Positions 1 to 7,412 of a stretch of 49,243 nucleotides of DNA are shown here, in pieces; within the stretch, counting starts at the first letter, position 1; each line of letters begins with the position of its first letter. The stretch lies in the NCBI GenBank assembly GCA_964586175.1, contig CAZPGL010000013.1, positions 1 to 49,243 on the forward strand, given 5' to 3'. The notes beneath the pieces were generated by a model. That model did not search any database and was not told the origin of the DNA. It worked only from the letters and a program-made list of their open reading frames with translations. The stretch is from CAZPGL01 sp964586175. Lineage in GTDB: Bacteria; Actinomycetota; Acidimicrobiia; Acidimicrobiales; MedAcidi-G1. Made by a program: the position numbers and the translations under genes.

Positions 1-2
1 TC

Positions 3-494
3 GAGACCACGTTCACCGAGGAGTGCGAGACCGACCTGTTCGGCGAGCAGGTGGTGCTGTGCGGCGGTATGACCGAGCTCGTCCGCAGCGCCTTCGACAC
101 CCTGGTCGACGCCGGCTACCAGCCGGAGATCTGCTACTTCGAGTGCCTGCACGAGCTGAAGCTGATCGTGGACCTCATGTACGAGCAGGGCATCGGCGGC
201 ATGCGCTACTCGGTTTCGGACACCGCCGAGTACGGCGACCTGTCCCGTGGCCCGCGGGTCATCGACGACCGGGTGCGTGAAACCATGCAGACCGTGCTGT
301 CCGAGATCCAGTCGGGCCAGTTCGCCGAGGAGTGGGTGGCCGAGGCCCACGGCGGCCGCGAGAACTTCCATCGCCTCGAGGCTGCGGGCCACGAGCACCG
401 CATCGAGAAGGTCGGCGCCGAGCTGCGGGCCATGATGCCGTGGATCAGCGCCGGCAAGGTGTCGGTCCAGGACGCCTCGGGCGGCCAGGGCTGA
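3..494 (+). CDS. ilvC: Ketol-acid reductoisomerase, C-terminal part (5' end outside window)
   Basis: This is the C-terminal 163 residues of ketol-acid reductoisomerase, which converts acetolactate or acetohydroxybutyrate to the dihydroxy acid in valine, leucine and isoleucine synthesis. Visible family features are the start of the knotted C-terminal domain (SETDLFGEQ-like segment), the conserved ECLHELKLIVDLMYE helix with its Glu residues for Mg2+ binding, and GGMRYSVSDTAEYGD. The reading frame is open to the left window edge, so the NADPH-binding domain lies outside. It ends at a TGA that overlaps the beginning of the next reading frame. leuA and leuCD occur at the other end of the window. 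Identification is secure. Confidence 0.97.
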   Translation, partial: ETTFTEECETDLFGEQVVLCGGMTELVRSAFDTLVDAGYQPEICYFECLHELKLIVDLMYEQGIGGMRYSVSDTAEYGDLSRGPRVIDDRVRETMQTVLSEIQSGQFAEEWVAEAHGGRENFHRLEAAGHEHRIEKVGAELRAMMPWISAGKVSVQDASGGQG

Positions 495-1309
495 CCCTGC
501 TCCTCGACGCCCACCTGCACGCCGTCGCTCCCGACGGCGACGCGTATCCTCTGGCCCCGGCGGGCCTTCCCGGCGATTCTTGGGTGACGGCGCGCCCGGC
601 GTCGGTGGCCGACCTGGCCGGTGACCTGGCCGCGGCCGGGGTGGCCGGCGGGGTGCTGGTCCAGCCGGTGGGGGCCTACGGGTTCGACAACTTCTACTGC
701 GTGGACGCTGCGGTCGTGGATCCACGGTTCGCTGCACAGGTGGTGGTCGACCAGACGGCGCCCGACCGGTCGGCGGTCCTGGCCGGTTGGGCCGACCGCG
801 GAGCCGGCGGGGTCCGGTTCTTCGACATCCCGCCTGCCGGTCCGGCCTGGCTTGGGGCACCGGGGTTCGACGAGGTGGTCGACGCCTGCCTGGATGCCGG
901 TTTGCGGATGGCGTGCTGTGTGCTGCCCGAGGGCCTGGACGCCGTGGGCCGCCTTCTCGACCAGGTGGCCGACCGCGCCCCGGTGGTGCTGGACCACTGT
1001 GGGTTCGTCGATCTGGAGGCCAATGGCCTGGTGGCCCTCACCCGGTTGGCTGATCGGGGCGACCTGGTGGTGAAGATGACCAGCCATGTGCTGGCCGGCT
1101 TGTCCGATCCGGCGGGCACGGTGGCCCGCCTGGTGGCCGCCGTGGGTGCCGATCACGTGTGTTGGGGCAGCGACCACCCCCAGCACGAGGGCACCTACGC
1201 GGCGAAGGTGCTGATGGCCCACGACGCGGCGGCTGCCCTGTCGGACGACCAGGCCGAACGGTTCCTCGGCGGTACGACAGCCAGACTCTGGCCCGAACTG
1301 ACCGCCTGA
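491..1309 (+). CDS. Amidohydrolase-family (TIM-barrel) metal-dependent hydrolase
   Basis: The protein reads as a compact amidohydrolase 2 type enzyme (PF04909-like). It opens with LLLDAHLHAV, where HxH gives two metal ligands, has VVLDHCGF in the middle with a likely third ligand, and ends with CWGSDHPQHEG carrying the usual catalytic Asp. About 270 residues is normal for this family. The start is uncertain: no ATG lies near the barrel start, CTG at 491 would overlap the ilvC stop, and a GTG at 440 lies inside ilvC. Tight coupling to ilvC suggests cotranscription. The substrate cannot be predicted; relatives include decarboxylases and lactonases. Confidence 0.8.
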   Translation: MTLLLDAHLHAVAPDGDAYPLAPAGLPGDSWVTARPASVADLAGDLAAAGVAGGVLVQPVGAYGFDNFYCVDAAVVDPRFAAQVVVDQTAPDRSAVLAGWADRGAGGVRFFDIPPAGPAWLGAPGFDEVVDACLDAGLRMACCVLPEGLDAVGRLLDQVADRAPVVLDHCGFVDLEANGLVALTRLADRGDLVVKMTSHVLAGLSDPAGTVARLVAAVGADHVCWGSDHPQHEGTYAAKVLMAHDAAAALSDDQAERFLGGTTARLWPELTA

Positions 1310-1355
1310 GCCCGACCTCTTGACAGGGGACGGGCCCCGGTCACGAGCGCGGGCC

Positions 1356-1365
1356 GGGGGGGGGG
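1356..1365. repeat. Run of ten G residues in convergent spacer
   Basis: Ten consecutive G bases lie 47 bp after the amidohydrolase stop codon. Runs of this length are rare in the rest of the window and are prone to sequencing or assembly length errors, so the exact count should not be trusted. Confidence 0.7.
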
Positions 1366-1395
1366 CGTAGCCGTCCCGTCGCTGGCCCGCCCTCT

Positions 1396-1495
1396 CAGCC
1401 CACTCCAGTGCCGAAGCGGCCGACCAGGTGGGTTGGGGTGCCAGGGTGCCAGCACCACCCGCTAGCCCTTCTTCAGCCCAGCCCAGTGCCGAAGC
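1396..1495. repeat. Pair of 22-bp imperfect direct repeats
   Basis: Copies at 1396-1417 and 1474-1495 match at 20 of 22 positions (CAGCCCA, two variable bases, CCAGTGCCGAAGC). They lie 78 bp apart in the noncoding spacer between the converging amidohydrolase and thiolase genes. There are only two copies, so this is not a CRISPR array. It may be a remnant of a short interspersed repeat. No function can be assigned. Confidence 0.7.
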
Positions 1496-1510
1496 AAAGT
1501 GCCGCTATGA

Positions 1511-1583
1511 GGTCGCTGTGTCGGGGCGTCAGCGCAGCGACCTTGTGCCAGCCGGAGCGAGCAGACGCCCCGACACAGCGACC
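1511..1583. repeat. Perfect 20-bp inverted repeat, hairpin in convergent spacer
   Basis: Positions 1511-1530 (GGTCGCTGTGTCGGGGCGTC) are perfectly complementary to 1564-1583, separated by 33 bp. The hairpin sits 17 bp beyond the thiolase stop and could terminate transcription from both sides, although no T tract follows. Twenty paired bases with a long spacer is more than a usual terminator. A repeated palindromic element is an alternative. Confidence 0.8.
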
Positions 1584-1599
1584 GGTCAGACCAACCGCG

Positions 1600-2802
1600 T
1601 CAGCTGAGGCGCTGGACGACCATCGCCATGCCCTGCCCGCCACCGACGCACATGGATTCGACGCCCCATTCCTCGTCGCCGTCTTCGAGGCCGTTGAGGA
1701 GGGTGGTCATGATGCGGGCCCCGGTCATGCCGAACGGATGGCCCAGGGCGATGGCCCCGCCGTTGACGTTGAGCTTGTCGAGGTCGATGCCGACCTCGTC
1801 GGCCGAGGGCAGCACCTGGGCGGCGAAGGCCTCGTTGATCTCGAAGCGGTCGATGTCGGCGGCGGTCTTGCCGGCCCGGCCAAGGGCCTGGTTGATGGCG
1901 TCGATGGGGCCGAGGCCCATGATCTCGGGGTTGAGGGCCGACACGCCCGAGGACACGATGCGGGCCAGGGGGGTGATGCCGAGCTCGGCGGCCCGGGTGT
2001 CGCTCATGACGACCACGGCGGCGGCGCCGTCGTTCAAGGGGCAGGCGTTGGCCGCGGTGACGGTGCCGTCGGGGCGGAACACAGGACCGAGCTGCGACAC
2101 CTTCTCGTAGGTGACGCCGGCCCTGATGCCGTCGTCCTGGCTGACGACGGTGCCGTCGGGGAGGGTGTAGGGGCTGATCTCCCGCTCGAAGTAGCCGCGG
2201 GCCTGGGCGGCTTCGGCCCGGTTCTGGGAGGCGACACCCCACTCGTCCTGCGCCTGCCGGGACACGCCCTTGTGTTGGGCGACGTTCTCGGCGGTCTGGC
2301 CCATGGCGATGTAGATGTCGGGCAGGCCGGCCGGGGCCTGCCAGGTGTCGGTGCCCTCGCCGGTGCGGCCGGCGGTGCGGGCCTCGGCGTCGGCGAACTC
2401 GGGGTTGTGGGGGCCGGTGTCGGCCGCGCCGAACTGGAAGCGGCTGACGCAGTCGACGCCGCCGGCGACGAACACGTCGCCCTCGTCGGCCTTGATGGCG
2501 TGGGCGGCCATGCGGATGGTCTGCAGCGACGACGAGCAGTAGCGGTTGACGGTGACGCCGGGGGCGTCGAGGCCGGCCAGCAGGCTGACGACCCGGGCCA
2601 GGTTGTAGCCCTGTTCGCCGCCGGGCTGGGCGGTGCCCCAGATGACGTCCTCGACCTGCTCGCGGGGCAGGGACGGGAGCTTGCCGAGGACGTCGTCAAC
2701 GATGAACGCCGACAGGTCGTCGGGCCGGGCGTCGACGAGGCTGCCCTTGCCGGCTCGGCCGATGGGGGTGCGAGCGGTGGCGACGATGACGGCTTCAGCC
2801 AT
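1600..2802 (-). CDS. Thiolase-family acetyl-CoA C-acyltransferase
   Basis: This full-length 400-residue thiolase would cleave 3-oxoacyl-CoA with CoA, or condense two acyl-CoAs, at the end of beta-oxidation. The catalytic set is complete: nucleophilic Cys89 in NRYCSSSLQ, the NEAFA motif at 323-327, His355 in GHPFGMTG and Cys385 in SMCVGGGQG. The ATG is preceded by a purine-rich ribosome binding site. A 14-bp palindrome lies 35 bp upstream, suggesting local control separate from the two genes further upstream on the same strand. The sequence does not closely resemble the steroid thiolases FadA5 or FadA6 as I recall them, so a general beta-oxidation role is the safer call. Confidence 0.93.
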   Translation of the reverse strand: MAEAVIVATARTPIGRAGKGSLVDARPDDLSAFIVDDVLGKLPSLPREQVEDVIWGTAQPGGEQGYNLARVVSLLAGLDAPGVTVNRYCSSSLQTIRMAAHAIKADEGDVFVAGGVDCVSRFQFGAADTGPHNPEFADAEARTAGRTGEGTDTWQAPAGLPDIYIAMGQTAENVAQHKGVSRQAQDEWGVASQNRAEAAQARGYFEREISPYTLPDGTVVSQDDGIRAGVTYEKVSQLGPVFRPDGTVTAANACPLNDGAAAVVVMSDTRAAELGITPLARIVSSGVSALNPEIMGLGPIDAINQALGRAGKTAADIDRFEINEAFAAQVLPSADEVGIDLDKLNVNGGAIALGHPFGMTGARIMTTLLNGLEDGDEEWGVESMCVGGGQGMAMVVQRLS

Positions 2803-2836
2803 GGGGGAGGTCTCCTCGAGTCTGGTGGTCCGGTGG

Positions 2837-2850
2837 TTACCAGCCGGTAA
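2837..2850. promoter_or_regulatory. Palindrome TTACC-N4-GGTAA upstream of thiolase gene
   Basis: The perfect inverted repeat TTACC-AGCC-GGTAA lies between the O-methyltransferase stop and the thiolase start, 35 bp before the ATG. Its size and position suit a TetR- or MarR-type repressor site. It differs from the TCTGACG palindromes elsewhere in the window. Confidence 0.5.
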
Positions 2851-2892
2851 TGGGCAGCCTACCCGGAGCGCCGGTCGGGTCGGAAAGCGGGC

Positions 2893-3552
2893 TCAGACCC
2901 GGCGGACCAGGTTCACGCCGTCGCCCACGCTCAACAGCACCGACGTGACCCGGTCGTCGGCCATGATCCGGTCGTTGAGGGTTCGCAGGGCCTTGGTGTC
3001 GGCGTCGTCGGCGTCCGGGTCGACGACCCGGCCTGACCACAGCACGTTGTCGATGGCGATGAGACCGTGGGGCGACAGCCGGGGCACCAGGGCCTCGTAG
3101 TAGTCGAGGTAGCCGGTCTTGTCGGCGTCGATGAAGGCGAAGTCCACCACCCGGTCGTCGGGGAGGGCGGCGAGGGTGGTGGTGGCCGGTGCGATCACCA
3201 GGTCGATGCGGTCATCGACGCTGGCCATGGCCCAGTGGGTGCGGGCGATGCCGGTCCACTCCTCGGAGACGTCGCAGCACAGCAGTCGGCCGCCGTCCGG
3301 GAGGGCCCGGGCGATCGCCAGCGACGAGAAGCCGGTGAAGGTGCCGACCTCGACGGCGAAGGCCGGGCGGACGGCGGCGACCAGCATGGCCAGGAAGGCG
3401 GCCTGGTCGGGGGCCACCTGCATGCGGGACCAGGGGCCCAGGGCGCTGGTGGCGTCGATCAGCGAGCGTTGGACGTCGTCGATCGGCGGGGAGTGGACCT
3501 GGACGTAGTCGTCGAGGTCGGCGTCGAGGAAGAAGGAACGGTGAGGAGGCAC
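2893..3552 (-). CDS. O-methyltransferase family 3 (SAM-dependent, COMT-like)
   Basis: This protein of about 219 residues resembles bacterial class I O-methyltransferases of the catechol/caffeoyl-CoA type. The SAM site VEVGTFTGFSSLAIA is followed by FIDADKTGYLDYYE, whose Asp residues normally bind the divalent metal, and AIDNVLWSGRV, the typical segment near the C-terminus. GTG at 3552, 20 bp after the upstream hydrolase stop, was chosen as start because the frame upstream lies inside that hydrolase gene and lacks family similarity. It is probably cotranscribed with the D-aminoacylase-like gene. The methyl acceptor is unknown. Confidence 0.9.
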   Translation of the reverse strand: MPPHRSFFLDADLDDYVQVHSPPIDDVQRSLIDATSALGPWSRMQVAPDQAAFLAMLVAAVRPAFAVEVGTFTGFSSLAIARALPDGGRLLCCDVSEEWTGIARTHWAMASVDDRIDLVIAPATTTLAALPDDRVVDFAFIDADKTGYLDYYEALVPRLSPHGLIAIDNVLWSGRVVDPDADDADTKALRTLNDRIMADDRVTSVLLSVGDGVNLVRRV

Positions 3553-3572
3553 GGGTCGGGCGATCCCGCCGG

Positions 3573-5276
3573 TCAGCGGGTGTCGGTGCCGCTGCGCAGC
3601 ACCCGCCCTGGCCGGTCGTCGGTGAACTCGCCGTCGGCCACCACCGTCACCCCGCCACACAGCACTTCGTCGATGCCGGTCGCCCCGGCGTAGAGGCGGG
3701 TGGCGCCGCCCGGCAGGTCGGCCCGCAGCGACAGCGGGTCGGAGCCGATGGTGTCCTCGTCGAGGATCACCAGGTCGGCGTGGCCGCCGACGGCGATCCG
3801 GCCCCGGTCGACCATGCCGTACAGGTCGGCTTGCGACGAGGTGAGCATGGCCACCGCTTCCTCGAGGGGCATGAGACCGTGGTCGCGAACAGCGCCTTCG
3901 ATGAGCCGGGTGGCGAAGTTGAAGGTGCCGAACATGTCGAGATGGGCGCCGGCGTCGGAGGCGCCGATGACAGCCCGGTCGTCGCGCCAGATCTCCAGTC
4001 GGGCCTCCCAGTCGGCCCGGGTCTGTTCCGGATCGTCGCGGCCGAACGAGGTGCGCAGACCATCAGCGAGGGAGATCTCGACAAGGGCGTCGAACGGGTC
4101 GAGGCCCATCTCGGCGGCCACGTCACCGACGGTACGCCCGGCGAACCCGTCGTTCTCGGGGGCCAGCGTGTCGAAGATGATCTGGGTGTCCCAGTTGGCG
4201 ATGCCGCGGAACGGGCTGTCCTGGCGGGCTGACTCGGCGAGACGGCGGCGTTGCCCCGGGTCGGCGAGGAGCGCCTTCTTGTCCTCGAGGGGCAACAGCA
4301 TGGCTTCTTCCCAGCCGGGGAGGGCGTCGAGAATGAATCCGCTGGCGAACGACATGCGCAGGCCGAACGTGGCCGGCACGGTGAGGGCCACGACCTTGCC
4401 GCCCCGTTCGGCGGCGTGGGTGCCGCCCCGCAGGCGGTGGCGGGCATCGTCGATGTTGGCGGCGCTGACGGTCAACACGTTCCAGTTGAGTTGGCGCCCA
4501 CCGGCAGCCAGAGACATGTCGGTCATCAGCTCGATGGCCCAGTCCTCGTGGGCGCCGGCCATCGGGAGGAACTCGAGGCCGGTGCCGGGGAATTCGCCGA
4601 CCACCGCGCTGAGGGCCAGGAGTTCGTCCCGGCTGGCGTAGCGGCTGGGAACCATGTGGCCGTCGGCGTCGTTGTGGGTGCGGGACCACGACGACGAGAA
4701 CCCGAGGGCGCCGGCCCGCAGGCCGTCGCGCAGCAGGGCGCACATGGCGTCCAACTCGACGGCGGTGGCCTCGCGTTCGGTGCACGCTTCGCCCATGACG
4801 ACCCGACGGAGCGCCGAGTGTCCGACCTTGTATCCGGCGTTGACAGCCAGGTGGGGTTCGACGGCGTCGAGGTACTCGGCCGTGGTGCGCCAGTTCCATG
4901 GGACACCCTCCTGGAGCGATTCGAGGGGCATGCCCTCGACACGGGCCAGCATGCGCATGAGGTACTCACCGTCGGCCGGATCGTCGGTGAGAGGGGCGAT
5001 CGTGAAGCCGCAGTTGCCGCCGATGACCGACGTGATCCCGTGCAGGGGTGAAGGGCTGAGGGTTCCATCCCAGAATGGCTGGGCATCGAGGTGGGTGTGG
5101 ACGTCGATGAACCCAGGGGTGACGATTCGGCCATCGGCGTCGATGGTGCGTCGGGCGTCGTCCAGGTCGATGCCGATGTCGGTGACCCGACCGTCGGCGA
5201 TGCCGATGTCGGCCCGCTGCCGTTCGGTGCCGGTGCCGTCGATCACCCAGCCACCGCGAATTATCGTGTCCAGCAT
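3573..5276 (-). CDS. D-aminoacylase-type N-acyl amino acid amidohydrolase
   Basis: The 567-residue protein belongs to the amidohydrolase superfamily branch of N-acyl-D-amino-acid deacylases. The N-terminal beta-sandwich part (MLDTIIRGGWVIDGTG) leads into the barrel with HTHLDAQ (His60, His62), and GGNCGF supplies the Cys89 metal ligand characteristic of D-aminoacylases. VIGASDAGAHLDM later carries the catalytic Asp. The C-terminus returns to the sandwich with GRIAVGGHADLVILD. The ATG is preceded by a GAGGAGG ribosome binding site. The gene is transcribed divergently from the aldehyde dehydrogenase. Many relatives in this class act on unknown amides, so the D-amino acid specificity is only an annotation by family. 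Confidence 0.92.
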   Translation of the reverse strand: MLDTIIRGGWVIDGTGTERQRADIGIADGRVTDIGIDLDDARRTIDADGRIVTPGFIDVHTHLDAQPFWDGTLSPSPLHGITSVIGGNCGFTIAPLTDDPADGEYLMRMLARVEGMPLESLQEGVPWNWRTTAEYLDAVEPHLAVNAGYKVGHSALRRVVMGEACTEREATAVELDAMCALLRDGLRAGALGFSSSWSRTHNDADGHMVPSRYASRDELLALSAVVGEFPGTGLEFLPMAGAHEDWAIELMTDMSLAAGGRQLNWNVLTVSAANIDDARHRLRGGTHAAERGGKVVALTVPATFGLRMSFASGFILDALPGWEEAMLLPLEDKKALLADPGQRRRLAESARQDSPFRGIANWDTQIIFDTLAPENDGFAGRTVGDVAAEMGLDPFDALVEISLADGLRTSFGRDDPEQTRADWEARLEIWRDDRAVIGASDAGAHLDMFGTFNFATRLIEGAVRDHGLMPLEEAVAMLTSSQADLYGMVDRGRIAVGGHADLVILDEDTIGSDPLSLRADLPGGATRLYAGATGIDEVLCGGVTVVADGEFTDDRPGRVLRSGTDTR

Positions 5277-5346
5277 GGTCCTCCTCGAACTCTTCGGTGC
5301 CGACCGTAGTCACCGGCTCGGTGGGGGGCCGAACGGGGCAGCGAGG

Positions 5347-5370
5347 TACGATCTGACGGTCCATCAGATC
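5347..5370 (+). promoter_or_regulatory. -10 box TACGAT overlapped by TCTGACG-type operator
   Basis: The arms TCTGACG (5352-5358) and CATCAGA (5362-5368) are separated by GTC, and the symmetry extends to GATC at the outer ends (5350-5370). The operator overlaps a TACGAT -10 box (5347-5352), so a bound protein would cover the transcription start of the aldehyde dehydrogenase gene. The same palindrome recurs upstream of the SDR-ipdF pair and twice upstream of ipdA. Confidence 0.65.
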
Positions 5371-5405
5371 GGCCCTGCCCTCAGGAGAACCTCCCCAGGA
5401 GAACG

Positions 5406-6869
5406 ATGACCGGCATCGACCCCCAGCACGAGTGGAAGCTCCTCATCGACGGAGCGTGGGTGACCCCGGCGGGAACCTATGAGATCGTCGACCCGAACAC
5501 CACGGCGGTGATCGGGCACGCCCCTGAGGCGGTCGTCGCCGACGCCGATGCCGCCGTGGCGTCGTCGACCGCTGCGCTGGTCGGATGGGCGGCCACCCCG
5601 ATGGTGGAACGCTGCGCCCTGATCGGCCGACTGGGTGACATCCTGGCCGAACGGGCCGCCGGCTGGGCCCCCCTGGTGCAGGCCGAGACCGGTTCGACGA
5701 TCACCGTCGCCGAGACCATGCAGGTGGCCGGCGGGTTCACCAGCCGCTTCCAGTACTACGCCCACCCCCGCGACCTCACCGTCACCGAGAAGCCGTTCCC
5801 GCAGGGGAAGTCGGCCCTGGGTCCCGCGGGGCTGGTCGGCGCCGTCGTGCACCGCCAACCGGTCGGCGTCGTGGCCTGCATCACCCCGTACAACTTCCCG
5901 CTCACCAACGTGGCCGGCAAGATCGCACCGGCGTTGGCCATGGGCAACACGTGCATCATCAAGCCCGCCCCCCAGGACCCGCTGGGCATCCTGCTGCTCG
6001 GACAGGCCATCGTCGACGCCGGCTTCCCGCCCGGCGTGGTCAACATCCTCACCTCGTCGGGCCCCGACGTGCCGGCTGCTCTGGTCGCCTCGCCGGACGT
6101 GAACATGGTGTCGTTCACCGGATCGTCGCCGGTCGGGGCGGCCATCTACGCCAACGGTGCCGCCACCATGACCCGGGTACTCATGGAGTTGGGCGGCAAG
6201 GGCGCCATGGTCATGACCGAGGACGCCGACGTGAACGCCGCCGTCGGCGGCATCGCCACCGTCTGGGGTTTCCACAGCGGTCAGATCTGCACGGCCCCTA
6301 CCCGGGTGATCTGCCATCGCAGCATCTACGACCAGACGGTCGAGACCCTCAAGGCCGTCTCCGGGATGCTCAAGGTGGGCGACGCCACCGAACGCGACAC
6401 CATCGTCGGCCCGCTCGTCTCGGAACGTCAACGGGACAGCGTCGAGGCGTTCATCCAGCGCGGGGTCGACGACGGCGCCACCCTGGTCGTCGGCGGTGAG
6501 CGTCCCGACCGCCAGGGCTACTTCGTGGCCCCGACCCTGCTGGCGGACTGCACGACGGACATGCACTGCGTGCGCGAGGAGGCGTTCGGCCCGGTGGTCG
6601 TCGTCGTTCCCCATGACGGCGACGACGAGGCGGTGGCCATGGCCAACGACTCCGACTACGGGCTGTTCTCGTACGTGTACGCCGGCGACACCGCCCGGGC
6701 CTACGCCATCGGTCAGCGTCTGCGCACCGGCAACGTGGCCCTCAACTGTGTGCAGCCCCACATGGAGGCCCCGTTCGGCGGCTTCAAGATGTCGGGTGTC
6801 GGTCGGGACCGCGGCGTGTGGGGCCTCGAGGCCTACAGCGAGATCCAGGCCGTCAACTGGATGGCCTGA
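5406..6869 (+). CDS. NAD(P)-dependent aldehyde dehydrogenase
   Basis: This is a full-length (487 residues) aldehyde dehydrogenase oxidising an aldehyde to its acid. The signatures are TPYNFP with Asn163, MELGGKG with general base Glu261, and SGQICTAPTR with nucleophilic Cys295. The conserved EEAFGPVV and C-terminal PFGGFKMSGVGRDRG segments are also present. The gene starts at ATG 36 bp after an operator-like palindrome shared with the ipdA promoter, which hints that its substrate arises in the same catabolic route, perhaps a steroid or terpenoid side-chain aldehyde. The exact substrate cannot be read from sequence. Confidence 0.93.
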   Translation: MTGIDPQHEWKLLIDGAWVTPAGTYEIVDPNTTAVIGHAPEAVVADADAAVASSTAALVGWAATPMVERCALIGRLGDILAERAAGWAPLVQAETGSTITVAETMQVAGGFTSRFQYYAHPRDLTVTEKPFPQGKSALGPAGLVGAVVHRQPVGVVACITPYNFPLTNVAGKIAPALAMGNTCIIKPAPQDPLGILLLGQAIVDAGFPPGVVNILTSSGPDVPAALVASPDVNMVSFTGSSPVGAAIYANGAATMTRVLMELGGKGAMVMTEDADVNAAVGGIATVWGFHSGQICTAPTRVICHRSIYDQTVETLKAVSGMLKVGDATERDTIVGPLVSERQRDSVEAFIQRGVDDGATLVVGGERPDRQGYFVAPTLLADCTTDMHCVREEAFGPVVVVVPHDGDDEAVAMANDSDYGLFSYVYAGDTARAYAIGQRLRTGNVALNCVQPHMEAPFGGFKMSGVGRDRGVWGLEAYSEIQAVNWMA

Positions 6870-6940
6870 GCGGACACCCTCGGTCGGCTGGGCGACGACT
6901 ACGGTCGGAGCCCGCGAGCCACTCGACGAACGGAGAGACC

Positions 6941-7408
6941 ATGCTCGAACCAGGATCGACGGCGCCGGCGTTCTCGGCGCCCGACCAGAACGGCGACACG
7001 ATCACGCTGGACGACCTGGCCGGGTCGTGGGTGGCCCTCTGGTGGTATCCGAAGGCGTCGACCCCCGGTTGAACGATCCAAGGAGGGGGGCTCCGTGATC
7101 GAGCCCCCGAGTTCAGCGCCGCCGGCGCGGTGATCGTCGGCGCCAGCTTCGACACCGTTGAGGAGCAGAAGGCGTTCGCCGACGACCAGGGGTTCCCGTA
7201 CGCCCTGGTGAGCGACCCCGACCGGGTGATGGGGCGGGCCTACGAGGTCGAGCGGGACCCCGACCATCCGTTCGCCGCCCTGCCGCAGCGCATCACCTAC
7301 CTGATCGCCCCCGACGGCACCATCGCCAAGGCCTACGACCTCAACGCGTCGAAGACCCTGGACGAGCACGCCGACGACCTGCTGGCCGACATCGCCGCCC
7401 TCGGCTGA
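6941..7408 (+). CDS. Bcp-type peroxiredoxin with selenocysteine (TGA at 7070-7072)
   Basis: The protein is a thioredoxin-fold peroxiredoxin of the AhpC/TSA, Bcp-like class (155 residues if TGA is read through). It reduces peroxides with a peroxidatic Cys in the TPGCT motif, which here is TPG-TGA-ACG, so residue 44 would be selenocysteine. Downstream the same frame continues without a shift into IQGGGLRDRAPEF and the usual fold (VIVGASFDTVEEQKAFA, FPYALVSDP, TYLIAPDGTI). The resolving Cys expected five residues after the active site is Gly, and no Cys occurs anywhere else, so as a Cys enzyme it would be dead. A strong hairpin follows the TGA. The start ATG has a CGGAGAG ribosome binding site. 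The alternative is a nonsense mutation or sequencing error. Confidence 0.82.
7073..7108 (+). promoter_or_regulatory. Candidate bacterial SECIS element
   Basis: Immediately downstream of the in-frame TGA, GGGGGCTC (7086-7093) pairs perfectly with GAGCCCCC (7101-7108) around the 7-nt loop CGTGATC. The stem starts 13 nt after the TGA, and the loop GT lies 23 nt after it. This suits a bacterial selenocysteine insertion element, which needs a short stem-loop with G/GU in the apical loop within a few tens of nucleotides. The codons here (CAA, GGA GGG GGG, CGA) are not those preferred by this genome, consistent with selection on RNA structure. Confidence 0.75.
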
Positions 7409-7412
7409 GTCG

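Noticed and set aside
1396..1495. CRISPR array
   Set aside because: Only two imperfect copies are present, with no regular spacers and no cas genes nearby.
1408..2850. Long plus-strand open frame (480 codons)
   Set aside because: It is antisense to the thiolase gene, has Gly/Val/Asp-biased composition typical of opposite-strand frames in GC-rich DNA, and shows no family features.
7070..7072. The TGA as ordinary stop, with two separate genes
   Set aside because: The upstream 43-codon piece and downstream piece are one peroxiredoxin fold in the same frame. Neither fragment would be functional, and a SECIS-like hairpin follows. A nonsense error is still possible and is listed as an alternative.
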